Shown here in pieces: positions 1 to 8,396 of a DNA stretch of 12,917 nt (positions are counted from its first letter, which is position 1; every line of letters begins with the position of its first letter). Under the pieces are notes generated by a model. That model did no database searches, was not told the DNA's origin, and saw only the letters and a program-made list of their open reading frames with translations. The translations under genes and the position numbers were made by a program. This DNA comes from an uncultured Porphyromonadaceae bacterium (GTDB taxonomy: Bacteria > Bacteroidota > Bacteroidia > Bacteroidales > Muribaculaceae), in assembly GCA_905212215.1 (NCBI GenBank), contig CAJMDR010000029.1:1-12917 (forward strand), given 5' to 3'.

Positions 1-19
1 AAAAACAAGGCCACGAAAC

Positions 20-39
20 ACAAAAGGCAAGCCTCTTGC
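20..39 (-). terminator. Weak candidate intrinsic terminator of the LPS/mutS2 operon
   Basis: Read on the minus strand, downstream of the last operon gene, there is a 5-bp stem GCAAG/CTTGC around a 3-nt loop, followed by CTTTTG and, about 15 nt further on, a run of five T. The stem is short and the T tract imperfect, so this is only a candidate. No better terminator appears between the operon end and the window edge. Confidence 0.3.
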
Positions 40-52
40 ACAGAAACAAATG

Positions 53-181
53 AGGACGGGGGGAGGAAGGAAAGGAGAATTAAAATTGAGAATGCATAAA
101 TTAATAGGAGAATTGAGATTGCTTAATTGAAATGGGAGGAAGGAGGGAATAAGATAGGAAGGAAAGGATGGGAAGGGGTGA
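53..181. repeat. Purine-rich tract with short direct repeats, no gene
   Basis: The plus strand here is almost all G and A, broken by AT-rich pieces. AGGAAGGAAAGGA occurs at 64-76 and again at 156-168. GGGAGGAAGGA occurs at 61-71 and 134-144. GGAGAATT also recurs. The bias runs on into the 3' end of the neighbouring kinase gene, to about 310. I see no open frame, RNA gene or clear regulatory site. It may be slippage-grown simple sequence in the 3' UTR of the minus-strand operon. Confidence 0.6.
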
Positions 182-949
182 TTAATGGGGAAAGAGGCGG
201 TGGAGGATGCGTTTGTGATGTTCTTGACGGAAGAGGGAAAGAAAGGTAATACGGACTAAGGAATTTGTGGGATTGGTGACTAAGGAATTATGGGGTGACG
301 GAAGGGGGAAGGATGAGAGTACGGCACGCATCAGGTCGCGGCGGTGGGTCAGGCGCATGAGGTTTTTTGCTCGCTGACGTATGGTGGGTTGTTTGCCTTG
401 AGGGAGTATAACTGAACGGTTTGTGTCTATGATGGCATAACGTTCAAGTGGATTGACAGCATTGCTGTCTGCCAACAAAATATTGGTCATGTTCATGTCG
501 CCATGCAGTATGCCTCGTTGCTGCAATTCATAAACGAATGCAGCCAGCATTTTTGCCTCATGCCTGTCGAAATCTTTATTCCTGATGAAAGTCATGTCAG
601 GCCGATGCAACGGCAATGAAATGAAGTATGAATCATGAAGCAAAATTCCATGCCTTTTGTTAATGACGGCAACGGGTTCAGGGGTGATTACACCTCTTTT
701 CAGAATTTCCAGCCCATAACGATATGCTCTTGTGGCTTTTGAGGTTCTGCCTAAGTAAAGCAATGCCCTGAAAAAGGAGAGTTTCTTGAATCTCTTTACA
801 ATCAGTTCCTGTCCATTGATGACAAAACTTTTTACAATATTTCTTCCGTTATAGAGTTCCTTCCCAGCATTATCAAAAGAATCAGGGAGGCCATTGATAA
901 ACTTCTCAAGGGCAGGAGATGAGAATTCAGGATTTACAGTCACCGCCAT
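182..949 (-). CDS. Kdo/WaaP-type lipopolysaccharide kinase (InaA family)
   Basis: This 255-residue protein has a protein-kinase-like fold signature. A candidate ATP-binding lysine lies in LIVKRFK (about 49-55) and a helix-C-type glutamate near 81. The catalytic loop is HGDMNMTN (149-156; H149, D151, N156), and the metal-binding aspartate lies in IIDTNR (D175). These features fit the Kdo/WaaP kinase superfamily, which phosphorylates Kdo or heptose of the LPS core at the inner membrane. It is the last gene of the operon, 8 nt after mutS2, and co-linearity with kdsB supports a Kdo-related substrate, though the exact acceptor is an inference. The tail after residue 210 is low-complexity (S/P/N/T), includes a small NSLV duplication, and is encoded in the purine-biased tract, so it may be diverging freely. 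A generic small-molecule kinase cannot be excluded. Confidence 0.85.
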   Translation of the reverse strand: MAVTVNPEFSSPALEKFINGLPDSFDNAGKELYNGRNIVKSFVINGQELIVKRFKKLSFFRALLYLGRTSKATRAYRYGLEILKRGVITPEPVAVINKRHGILLHDSYFISLPLHRPDMTFIRNKDFDRHEAKMLAAFVYELQQRGILHGDMNMTNILLADSNAVNPLERYAIIDTNRSVILPQGKQPTIRQRAKNLMRLTHRRDLMRAVLSSFPLPSPHNSLVTNPTNSLVRITFLSLFRQEHHKRILHRLFPH

Positions 950-957
950 AATGTGCC

Positions 958-3414
958 TTAGATTAGATTGACTACCGTTATGCCGGCACCTCCAAGCCTT
1001 ACATCTTCATCATGAAAAGAGTGCACGGCATTGTTAGCCTGCAAGAACTGCCTAATCGCCATTCGGAGTGCTCCAGTACCTGTTCCATGCAGGATTCTCA
1101 GCCTGGAAGCCTGGAACTGGACGGCATCATCAATGAAATAAGTAACAGCCTGCAACGCCTCGTCCGCCCTCATGCCTCGCACGTCGATATCGGGATGAAA
1201 ATCAAGCTGCCGACGTCGGGAGTCTTCGGAAGTAGAGGCAGAGATTACAGGAGCATTAACCGTGCTCTTAGGAGCTTTTGCCGGTGTAAGTTTGTCAAGA
1301 GGCTGCATCGAACGCAAGGCACCGAACGCCACTTCAGCCTTATTTCCGTTTATAGCCAATATTTTTCCGGCCATGGAGGAAGAAGGCATTTTCACATAAT
1401 CGCCAACCTTCAACAAATGAACCGGAGCACTGACAGCCGGAGTCTTTTCCTCTGCCTTTTTAGTTTTCTTTTTCCGTTTAGGTATATTCAGGATGCCATC
1501 ATTCGCATGCTGTGTTTCATTAAGCTCCTTGACTTGCTTTCTATATTCGCTGAGTTCCTTACGAATCTGCAACGTTTTCTCCTTCTGAGCCTGAGAAGCG
1601 CGAATATCTCGTATAGCATTTTCAATCTTCGCGTTCGCCCCGTCGAGAATTTCTTTAGCCTCTGTGCGAGCCTGATGAATAATTTCCGCCTTTCGTTGCT
1701 TTATTTCGTCAGCCTTTGCCTGCAGTTCATCTGCCATACGATCAATCTTATGTTCCTTTTCCTTGATAGACAGACGCTTGTCGGCCCAGTATTTTCTGTC
1801 CCTTGCCAGGTCAAGGACGTATTTGTCAATGTTAACATAGTCCGAGCCTGCAATGCTCTTTGCATTTGCAATCACATCCTGAGGAATGCCACTTTTGCGG
1901 GCTATGTCAAGTGCAAAAGAGGAGCCTGGGGAGCCTACCGAAAGCTGAAACAACGGCTGCAGATGCTGGCGATCGTATAGCATTGCAGCGTTTACCAGAC
2001 CTTCCGTTTCATTGGCGAAAGTCTTAAGGTTCTGATAGTGCGTCGTCACTACCCCAAAAGCCTTTTCATTATTAAGCTTTGCCAGAATAGCCTGCGCAAT
2101 AGCGCCACCAATCTGCGGTTCCGTTCCCGAACCCATTTCATCGGCGAGGAACAAAGTATCAGGGCTTGCCTTTGTAAGGAAAACCCTCATATTACGCAGA
2201 TGAGATGAGTAAGTGGATAGATCGTTTTCTATAGACTGTTCATCGCCTATATCTATGAGGAGCTTGGAGAATACGCCCATGTGTGAGTTGGAATAAAGCG
2301 TCGGGAGAAGGCCGCACTGCATCATATACTGCACAATGGCTATAGTCTTGAGACAGACAGATTTGCCACCTGCATTAGGGCCAGATATGACCACAATTCT
2401 CTGCTTGTCGTCGAGTCTAAGATTCAGCGGCACCACTTCCCTACCCTGTTTTCTCAGTGTGAGCAACAGCACAGGATGAACGGCATGAAACCAATCAATC
2501 TCAGGATGTCTGGACACGGATGGCATCTGGGCGTTAAGATCACGTGCAAGCAAAGCCTTGGCACGTATGAAGTCAAGCAAACCGACCATATCCGCCGCCT
2601 CCATCATATCAGGGAGGAAAGGACGTATCCGGGCAGCGAGTTGAGTGAGAATCTCTATTATCTCCTTTCGTTCGTCAAGCTGAAGTTCTTTAAGAGTATT
2701 ATTCGCCTCCACCACTTGTGCCGGCTCTATGAAAAAAGTCTTACCTGTCGCCGACTGGTCATAGACGATTCCGGGAATCTGCTTCTTGCTTGCTGCCGAA
2801 ACAGGAATCACCAGATGACCGTCGCGCACGGAAGGAGAAGCGTCCGGAGAAATTATTCCATGCCTTACGGCATTGTCCATGATTCGCCTCAGCAATCCAT
2901 TCATAGCTGCGGATGTGGCTGCTATTTTTCGCCTAATGTCGGACAACAGCGGAGAGGCATTGTCACGCACCATCCCGTGACGGTTGACAATGGCGTCAAT
3001 CTCGCGGCATACTTCGGCCAAGTCCGGGATGTTGCAGAAACGCCGCGTAAGTTCCGGTCTGTTCTCGGCGCCATCCGCCTCATAAGAGAAAAAGAGCCTC
3101 AGTTTTCCGGCCGTAGTGAGAAAAACAGACAATGCCGCACACTTTTCGGCAGGGATATGACTACCTTCAGCTTTGAGCAAAGTCAACGATGAAGAAGGGT
3201 CATCAACAGACTCAAGCGGGAACACTACGTTACCCTCCAGAATCCGTTTCATCTCATCCACCCTTTTCAGTACTGCGATAAGTCGTGTTCTGTCGGTATA
3301 CATGGCCATGCGCTGACAATACGCCCGTCCCAAGTCCGAGAGACAACGTGCGTCAAGCATAGAACGCAATACATTGAAACCAATCTTCAGTTCAAAATCT
3401 GCCGGATATACCAT
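958..3414 (-). CDS. mutS2: MutS2 family ATPase/endonuclease with C-terminal Smr domain
   Basis: This 818-residue protein has the full MutS2 layout: an N-terminal helical core and clamp (about 1-330), a MutS-type ATPase, a long charged coiled coil (about 540-635), a small KOW-like segment (about 668-710) and a C-terminal Smr nuclease domain (about 738-818). The ATPase shows Walker A GPNAGGKS (345-352), STYSSHLRNM (400-409), Walker B LFLADEMGSGTEP (421-433) and the TTHY switch histidine (457-460). Smr motifs are DVRGMRADEA (744-753) and HGTGTGALR (776-784). No N-terminal mismatch-recognition domain is evident, as expected for MutS2. Family members act on branched DNA or on collided ribosomes; which applies here is unknown. 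The gene sits inside an envelope operon, 31 nt after kdsB and 8 nt before the kinase, so it is probably expressed from the operon promoter. Its length is normal and I see no lesion. Confidence 0.95.
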   Translation of the reverse strand: MVYPADFELKIGFNVLRSMLDARCLSDLGRAYCQRMAMYTDRTRLIAVLKRVDEMKRILEGNVVFPLESVDDPSSSLTLLKAEGSHIPAEKCAALSVFLTTAGKLRLFFSYEADGAENRPELTRRFCNIPDLAEVCREIDAIVNRHGMVRDNASPLLSDIRRKIAATSAAMNGLLRRIMDNAVRHGIISPDASPSVRDGHLVIPVSAASKKQIPGIVYDQSATGKTFFIEPAQVVEANNTLKELQLDERKEIIEILTQLAARIRPFLPDMMEAADMVGLLDFIRAKALLARDLNAQMPSVSRHPEIDWFHAVHPVLLLTLRKQGREVVPLNLRLDDKQRIVVISGPNAGGKSVCLKTIAIVQYMMQCGLLPTLYSNSHMGVFSKLLIDIGDEQSIENDLSTYSSHLRNMRVFLTKASPDTLFLADEMGSGTEPQIGGAIAQAILAKLNNEKAFGVVTTHYQNLKTFANETEGLVNAAMLYDRQHLQPLFQLSVGSPGSSFALDIARKSGIPQDVIANAKSIAGSDYVNIDKYVLDLARDRKYWADKRLSIKEKEHKIDRMADELQAKADEIKQRKAEIIHQARTEAKEILDGANAKIENAIRDIRASQAQKEKTLQIRKELSEYRKQVKELNETQHANDGILNIPKRKKKTKKAEEKTPAVSAPVHLLKVGDYVKMPSSSMAGKILAINGNKAEVAFGALRSMQPLDKLTPAKAPKSTVNAPVISASTSEDSRRRQLDFHPDIDVRGMRADEALQAVTYFIDDAVQFQASRLRILHGTGTGALRMAIRQFLQANNAVHSFHDEDVRLGGAGITVVNLI

Positions 3415-3445
3415 ACTGAATGAACAACTATGTGGGTTGCAGCGA

Positions 3446-4198
3446 TTAAAGCGATTTCAACAATTTGTTTGCTTCTTCGAGGTCTTTGGGAGTGTCAATG
3501 CCTATGTTCCGGCTCTCCACCAAGGCGACCTTTATTTTATAACCGGCCTGCATCCAGCGCAATTGCTCGAGGGATTCTGCTTTTTCAAGCGAAGAAAGAG
3601 GCAATGCCGTTACCTGTTCAAGCACATCAGCGCGATAGGCATACATTCCAATATGAGTGTAATATTCCGTGGTCTGCAACCATTCTTCCCATTTCACCGA
3701 GCGGGTATATGGAATTATAGAACGGGAGAAATAGAGCGCCCTAAAGTCTGCGTCAAACACCACTTTCACCAGATCGGGCGAGAAAAGCGCCTCAAAACCA
3801 CGGCTGACATCGAATCGCTGTGCCAGAGTAGCAATATCCGTGTCCTTGTTATCGAAACATTTCATTAACGCCACAATCTGCGCGGCCGATACGAAAGGCT
3901 CGTCGCCCTGAATATTTACCACGACTTCCGGTCTTACCGGCAGCTTTTGCAATGCCTCGCAAAGACGGTCGGTTCCACTACGATGGTTAGAAGCCGTCAT
4001 GACAGCTTTGCCGCCGAACCCTTCCACGCAATCGAATATGCGTTGGTCGTCTGTGGCCACATATACAGGTACTCCGGCTTTTGCCGCGTTATTGTATACA
4101 TGCTCTATGACAGGTTTCCCGGCAAGGAGAGCCAACGGTTTTCCGGGAAAACGCGACGAGGCGTAGCGTGCCGGAATAATTATTGCGAAATCAGTCAT
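3446..4198 (-). CDS. kdsB: 3-deoxy-manno-octulosonate cytidylyltransferase (CMP-Kdo synthetase)
   Basis: This 250-residue protein is close to the usual KdsB length. It activates Kdo with CTP to give CMP-Kdo, the donor for Kdo transfer to lipid A, in the cytosol. Visible family motifs are the nucleotide-binding loop IPARYASSRFPGKPL (8-22), SGTDR (74-78), NIQGDEP with the metal-binding aspartate (95-101), ALYFSR...IP (155-163), HIGMYAYR (182-189), EQLRW (211-215) and GIDTPKDLE (233-241). The start overlaps the end of the upstream flippase gene by 8 nt, typical of translational coupling. The gene links the operon firmly to LPS inner-core synthesis. Confidence 0.96.
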   Translation of the reverse strand: MTDFAIIIPARYASSRFPGKPLALLAGKPVIEHVYNNAAKAGVPVYVATDDQRIFDCVEGFGGKAVMTASNHRSGTDRLCEALQKLPVRPEVVVNIQGDEPFVSAAQIVALMKCFDNKDTDIATLAQRFDVSRGFEALFSPDLVKVVFDADFRALYFSRSIIPYTRSVKWEEWLQTTEYYTHIGMYAYRADVLEQVTALPLSSLEKAESLEQLRWMQAGYKIKVALVESRNIGIDTPKDLEEANKLLKSL

Positions 4199-5387
4199 TA
4201 TTATCAGATACTTTATCGATTTTCTGCCTGTCCGATTCTATCCGGGCAGACGGTGCGACGTCATTTTTCTGAGACTTACCTTTAGAGGAATGTCTGTGGA
4301 AGGCCTGTATGGTGCCTTTCAGCCATTCCGGAACTATCATGGCGCCGATTGCGAGGTATACATAATAAGAAATCAGACGCCAGCAGACAGCCATAATGAG
4401 TGCGAGGCCTGCAGTTGGAATGAGGTCGCCGTAATATTCAGTAAAGAGCCATTCCGAGAGTCCTGAACCACCGGGAGTAGGACTTACCATCAGCACCACC
4501 CACACCACAAACTGCCTTGCCAGAATCAGCCATTGATCCGCCAACGAACAGGATTCAGGCAGGAAAGCCATGAAGATGGCATTCACTACCATATAACGAG
4601 AAGTCCATGAGAGAGCTGTGCCGCCGAACACCTCAAGCCAGAAACAAAACCGTTTCTTGCGCAGTTCTACGCTCGTGGCTACCATATTGTCGCCCAATGC
4701 TGCCACAGCGGGCTGCCATCGACGCAGGAAACGTATGGAGAACAGCTTATACAGCACATTGCGTATGGCGTTGGGCTTGACAATTATACCAAGAAAAAGG
4801 AGCAGTGTCCAAAGAACAATTCCTGTATAAACAAGCCAGAAAGTGAGCTGTATGCCGTGGGAGAAAGCGGAAGAGCCGGAGTTGAAAATCTCGTTTACCG
4901 GAGTGAAAGCAATCACTAAGGGGCATGATATCACGAAGAACAGTTCATCAAGAAAGAGAGTGGTAATCATGAGCGTAGTAGCCCTGCCCAACTCTATTCC
5001 CTCCCTGTTAAGGAAGACCATTCCGAGCGAAGAGCCACCCACTGCGGAGGGAGTAATGCACGAAGTGAACTCGCAGAGGAAGTCAACTTTAAAGGCCTGA
5101 GTCCAGCGTAGCTTATGGTCCGTCAAGGCACGAAATCTCCAGCTCAGGCCGAGGTCACGACCGAACATGAACAGCCAAGCTATTATAAGAAACAGCACAG
5201 TGTGAGCAGTGAAGCTGATTGACTTCAAGACAGCCCCAAGGTCTTCCTTTCGGGCATCGTGAATAAACATCAGCACCACCACACCAAGGCCGATAGCCAC
5301 CGGAAGCAATACTTTCCAGAGGGCGAAAGCCTTCTTGTCAGGCTCCGGCGGATTCTGCATGCTCTCATTAACTGGTTCTTCCTCCAT
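4191..5387 (-). CDS. UPF0104/AglD-MprF-like polytopic membrane protein (flippase-like)
   Basis: This 398-residue protein has several hydrophobic segments (roughly 25-43, 62-77, 138-160, 180-203, 254-275, 288-302, 324-351) between a charged N-terminus and a hydrophilic C-terminal tail rich in S, K and D (365-398). Two signatures of the lysylphosphatidylglycerol-synthase transmembrane family are present: FTSCITPSAVGGSS near 107-120, followed by FLNREG, and SPTPGGSGLSEW (302-313). The soluble lysyl-transferase domain of MprF is absent, so lipid lysinylation is unlikely. Members of this family have been proposed to move lipids or glycolipids across the inner membrane. It starts 3 nt after the glycosyltransferase stop, so the pair probably makes and handles one lipid-linked sugar. 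The transported substrate is unknown. Confidence 0.85.
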   Translation of the reverse strand: MEEEPVNESMQNPPEPDKKAFALWKVLLPVAIGLGVVVLMFIHDARKEDLGAVLKSISFTAHTVLFLIIAWLFMFGRDLGLSWRFRALTDHKLRWTQAFKVDFLCEFTSCITPSAVGGSSLGMVFLNREGIELGRATTLMITTLFLDELFFVISCPLVIAFTPVNEIFNSGSSAFSHGIQLTFWLVYTGIVLWTLLLFLGIIVKPNAIRNVLYKLFSIRFLRRWQPAVAALGDNMVATSVELRKKRFCFWLEVFGGTALSWTSRYMVVNAIFMAFLPESCSLADQWLILARQFVVWVVLMVSPTPGGSGLSEWLFTEYYGDLIPTAGLALIMAVCWRLISYYVYLAIGAMIVPEWLKGTIQAFHRHSSKGKSQKNDVAPSARIESDRQKIDKVSDNND

Positions 5388-5390
5388 GGT

Positions 5391-6581
5391 TCAGCTATGG
5401 TAATTTTTAAGAAGCACTCTGTAGCGGTCGAGGACTTCATCCACCACATCCCCCCAATTACGTATCAGAGAAGCCCTTGCGTTCCTTCCCACACTCTTGA
5501 TTTTACCGCGGTCATCATTGAGAGCGATCAACAGTTCGGCATAGCTTTTCCCGGAATTTTCGGCAAGGAAACCGTTCTGACCATCCAGAATCACCTCGGC
5601 TGCAGTAGAGCCTTTCAATAGTACCGAGGGGGTGCAGAAAGCGGCGGCCTCACGGACCACAAGCGGCGCATTGTCGTAGAATGAAGGGAAGAGGAATACA
5701 TCGGAAGCGCGATAGAAATCGCGCAGCTTGTCACGGTCGTTGACAAGCCCATGCACCGTCACCTTCTCCTGCAATCCTGAACGTCGCACCCTGCGTTTAA
5801 GTTCATCAAGTGCATAGCCATTGCCAACGAAGTTCATCCGGAAAGGAATTATGCCATTCAGCAATTCCAAAGCATCCATGATTGTGGCGAGGCCTTTCTC
5901 CCAAATATGCTGCCCTACGAAAAGGAGTTGCAGTACACCGTCATCGGGAATTCCGAGACGCTGTTTTGCCTTTCGGCTCACCTCCTCATCAAAGGGTTCG
6001 TCGGCCATGTCATTGCCGTTCTCCACTACTGTGAGAGGCCCCTTATAGCCGTAATCACGCACCGTGTCAGCCACTTGAGCCTGAGGAATCCACACCTCGT
6101 CACAGGCATTGAAAAAGTTAAGTATCCGTTTCATGATGATAGGAACCATCCACGGCACACGGTGGAAACTATGTTCCAGGTCCGACTTGTATTTGGAATG
6201 GAATGTGCCGATCAACGGCACGTTCTGATACTTCTTCACATAAACGGCGAGCCTTCCTGAAGAGAACGGACAGTGACTATGAAGGATACGGAACGGCACT
6301 TTCCGCAGTCTGTGCCAGATGAACGGATCAAGCTTCGGGTATCCGTAGCGGTACGGTTTTCTGTTCGCTATTGGCAGGGAGAAGAATTTCAGCACCGGGC
6401 AACCGACCTGAACTGAAACGGGATTCCAAGGCGTCACAACGCAAGTATCGAGACCTTTTTCCACAAACCTGCTGACATAGTTCTGCACCGTCAGCGTCAC
6501 CCCGTCGAGAATCGGAGGGAAGCTGTCGTTGAAGATACCGTAATATGGTTCGTGCCCTTTGGGCTGCGTGAACAGTGCCAT
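5391..6581 (-). CDS. GT4-family glycosyltransferase (GT-B fold)
   Basis: This 396-residue protein is the first gene of the operon. The N-terminal domain shows YGIFNDSFPPILDGVTLTV (14-32), HSHCPFSSG (101-109) and GTFHSKY (125-131). The nucleotide-sugar domain shows VVENGND (185-191), FVGQHIWEKGL (221-231), ASDVFLFPS (292-300) and E311 in VVREAAA. The position eight residues before E311, usually the first Glu of the E-x7-E motif, is D303. The pattern resembles GT4 enzymes that glycosylate membrane lipids (alpha-mannosyl or alpha-glucosyl transfer to diacylglycerol or phosphatidylinositol types), but donor and acceptor cannot be read from sequence. The ATG at 6581 is the only plausible start: residues 13-25 are already the conserved first strand and loop, and the promoter ends 9 nt upstream. 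Confidence 0.9.
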   Translation of the reverse strand: MALFTQPKGHEPYYGIFNDSFPPILDGVTLTVQNYVSRFVEKGLDTCVVTPWNPVSVQVGCPVLKFFSLPIANRKPYRYGYPKLDPFIWHRLRKVPFRILHSHCPFSSGRLAVYVKKYQNVPLIGTFHSKYKSDLEHSFHRVPWMVPIIMKRILNFFNACDEVWIPQAQVADTVRDYGYKGPLTVVENGNDMADEPFDEEVSRKAKQRLGIPDDGVLQLLFVGQHIWEKGLATIMDALELLNGIIPFRMNFVGNGYALDELKRRVRRSGLQEKVTVHGLVNDRDKLRDFYRASDVFLFPSFYDNAPLVVREAAAFCTPSVLLKGSTAAEVILDGQNGFLAENSGKSYAELLIALNDDRGKIKSVGRNARASLIRNWGDVVDEVLDRYRVLLKNYHS

Positions 6582-6590
6582 AATTTTTTA

Positions 6591-6622
6591 CAAAATTAGC
6601 CAAAAAGCAGATACCTCCCAAA
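6591..6622 (-). promoter_or_regulatory. Promoter of the LPS/mutS2 operon
   Basis: On the minus strand TTTG (6622-6619) is followed after 20 nt by TAATTTTG (6598-6591), an exact match to the Bacteroidota primary-sigma consensus. The predicted transcription start is about 6587, giving a leader of only about 6 nt before the ATG at 6581. Confidence 0.75.
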
Positions 6623-6693
6623 TCGGGCGTTGCAGTGAGACTGACAGTTCAAACGACCCGACATAAAGTTTTACCATTTTTTAAGGTGAAGAG

Positions 6694-6726
6694 TATGGGA
6701 AAATTACTGAAAATTTATTAACTTTG
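6694..6726 (+). promoter_or_regulatory. Promoter of tnaA
   Basis: TAACTTTG at 6719-6726 matches the TAnnTTTG box. The -33 box is weaker: TATG at 6694-6697, 21 nt upstream, differs from TTTG in one base. The start is predicted near 6730. A 6-bp imperfect inverted repeat (TTTACC ... GGTGAA, about 6670-6690) lies just upstream and could be an operator, though this is speculative. Confidence 0.65.
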
Positions 6727-6729
6727 CAG

Positions 6730-6809
6730 CCGTAAACCAGGAAACCGGGTAAGGCCGCTCCCCTGGGCATCGTCCAAAAAATAAACACTTAAAATCAAAC
6801 AAAAGCACC
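6730..6809 (+). promoter_or_regulatory. GC-rich 5' leader of tnaA
   Basis: The leader is about 80 nt long, unlike the nearly leaderless genes elsewhere in the window. It holds a GC-rich block (about 6737-6768) that can form a hairpin CCAGG (6737-6741) / CCTGG (6762-6766), followed by an A-rich, unstructured stretch before the ATG. It contains no ATG and so no TnaC-like leader peptide; control by Trp-stalled translation as in E. coli is not supported. Whether it senses anything is unknown. Confidence 0.4.
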
Positions 6810-8192
6810 ATGGAACTACCTTTTGCAGAATCGTGGAAAATCAAAATGGTCGAGCCCATCCACAAAAGCACCCGCGAAGAGCGTGAGCAATGGATAAAAG
6901 ACGCTCACTATAACGTATTCCAGCTCCCCGCCGAGCAGGTATACATTGACCTTCTCACCGACTCGGGCACAGGCGCTATGAGCGACCGCCAGTGGGCCGC
7001 CCTGATGATGGGCGACGAGAGCTATGCCGGCGCACGCAGCTGGTTCAAGCTGAAAAAGACCATCAACAAGCTCACCGGTTTTGACTACGTCATCCCCACT
7101 CATCAGGGCCGCGCAGCAGAGAACGTACTCTTCTCAGCACTCGTGCATGAAGGCGACTATGTACCCGGCAACAGCCACTTCGACACCACCAAAGGCCACA
7201 TAGAGAGCCGTAAGGCAACCGCCGTTGACTGCACCGTTGACGAGGCCAAGGACACCCAGCTCGAAGTACCCTTCAAAGGTAACGTTGACCCTGTCAAGCT
7301 TGACAAATGCCTGGCAGAACATGCCGACAAGGTGCCGTTCATCATCGTCACCATCACCAACAACACAGCCGGCGGACAGCCTGTTTCCATGCAGAACCTG
7401 AAAGAAGTACGCGCCATTGCCGACAAATATGGCAAACGTGTCATCTTCGATTCCGCCCGCTTCGCCGAGAACGCCTACTTCATCAAAGTACGCGAGAAAG
7501 GCTACGAAAACAAGACAATCAAGGAAATCACCCGCGAGATGTTCGATCTGGCCGATGGCATGACCATGTCTTCCAAGAAGGACGGCATCGTTAACATGGG
7601 CGGCTTCATCGCTACCCGCCACGAAGACTGGTTCGACCAGGCCAAAGTCTTTGCCATCATCTGCGAAGGCTACCTCACATACGGTGGCATGAACGGCCGT
7701 GACATGGAAGCCCTGGCAGTAGGTCTTGACGAGAACACCGAGTTCGATAACCTCAACACCCGCATCAAACAGATAGAGTATCTGGCAGGCCGCCTTGACG
7801 AATACGGCATACCTTACCAGCGTCCCGCCGGCGGCCACGCCATCTTCGTAGACGCCGACAAGGTGCTCACCCACGTTCCTAAGGAAGAATTCCCCGCCCA
7901 GGCCCTCACCGTAGAGCTTTATCTGGAAGCCGGTATCCGTGCCTGCGAAATCGGCTATATCCTCGCCGACCGTGACCCCATCACCCGCGAGAACCGTTTC
8001 GGCGGCAACGACTTCGTACGCCTCTGCATACCTCGCCGCGTGTATACCAACAACCACATGGACGTAATCGCCGCTGCCCTAAAGAACGTATATGACCGTC
8101 GCGAGAGCATCACCCGTGGTGTTGAAATCACCTGGGAGGCACCCATCATGCGCCACTTCACCGTACAGCTGAAACCTGCCGGAGAAAAGTAA
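6810..8192 (+). CDS. tnaA: Tryptophanase (tryptophan indole-lyase)
   Basis: This 460-residue PLP enzyme of the beta-eliminating lyase family splits L-tryptophan to indole, pyruvate and ammonia in the cytosol. The PLP lysine is K257 in SSKKD (254-258), with D214 and R217 in DSARFAEN (214-221) and Y72 in DESYAG. Three positions separate it from tyrosine phenol-lyase and all read as tryptophanase: D125 in FDTTKGH (TPL has Thr), I381 in ACEIG (TPL has the substrate Arg) and H449 in MRHFT (TPL has Phe). Codon choice is strongly biased to C-ending codons, as in highly expressed genes. It stands alone between its own promoter and terminator; no tnaB-type permease is adjacent. The ATG at 6810 is preceded by an A-rich stretch, normal for this phylum. 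Confidence 0.96.
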   Translation: MELPFAESWKIKMVEPIHKSTREEREQWIKDAHYNVFQLPAEQVYIDLLTDSGTGAMSDRQWAALMMGDESYAGARSWFKLKKTINKLTGFDYVIPTHQGRAAENVLFSALVHEGDYVPGNSHFDTTKGHIESRKATAVDCTVDEAKDTQLEVPFKGNVDPVKLDKCLAEHADKVPFIIVTITNNTAGGQPVSMQNLKEVRAIADKYGKRVIFDSARFAENAYFIKVREKGYENKTIKEITREMFDLADGMTMSSKKDGIVNMGGFIATRHEDWFDQAKVFAIICEGYLTYGGMNGRDMEALAVGLDENTEFDNLNTRIKQIEYLAGRLDEYGIPYQRPAGGHAIFVDADKVLTHVPKEEFPAQALTVELYLEAGIRACEIGYILADRDPITRENRFGGNDFVRLCIPRRVYTNNHMDVIAAALKNVYDRRESITRGVEITWEAPIMRHFTVQLKPAGEK

Positions 8193-8217
8193 AACTTTTT
8201 CGAACATACATATTGCG

Positions 8218-8256
8218 GAGCGCGAGACCGGACTATAGGTTTCGCGCTCAATTTTT
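8218..8256 (+). terminator. Intrinsic terminator of tnaA
   Basis: A 12-bp stem GAGCGCGAGACC (8218-8229) / GGTTTCGCGCTC (8238-8249), with one G-U pair and an 8-nt loop, is followed by AATTTTTAAATTT. It lies 26 nt after the tnaA stop. Confidence 0.9.
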
Positions 8257-8396
8257 AAATTTCAGAACTGGATAGATAGGACACCTTTTAAATTTTAAGC
8301 CTTTTTAACACTGTGCGTAATGCACTAATTTTCAGTGAGTTTAAGAGTTACTAAAGAATTCCAGTATCTAAAAGGATAAAAAATCCTTTGGAAAGA

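Noticed and set aside
1012..1980. A 322-codon plus-strand frame opposite mutS2
   Set aside because: It is the complement of the Smr, coiled-coil and ATPase region of an intact mutS2 gene and has no recognisable domain.
7134..8057. A 307-codon minus-strand frame inside tnaA
   Set aside because: It is a shadow of a strongly codon-biased gene. The plus-strand frame has all the tryptophanase catalytic residues.
6810..8192. Tyrosine phenol-lyase rather than tryptophanase
   Set aside because: D125, I381 and H449 all match tryptophanase, whereas the lyase for tyrosine has Thr, Arg and Phe at these places.
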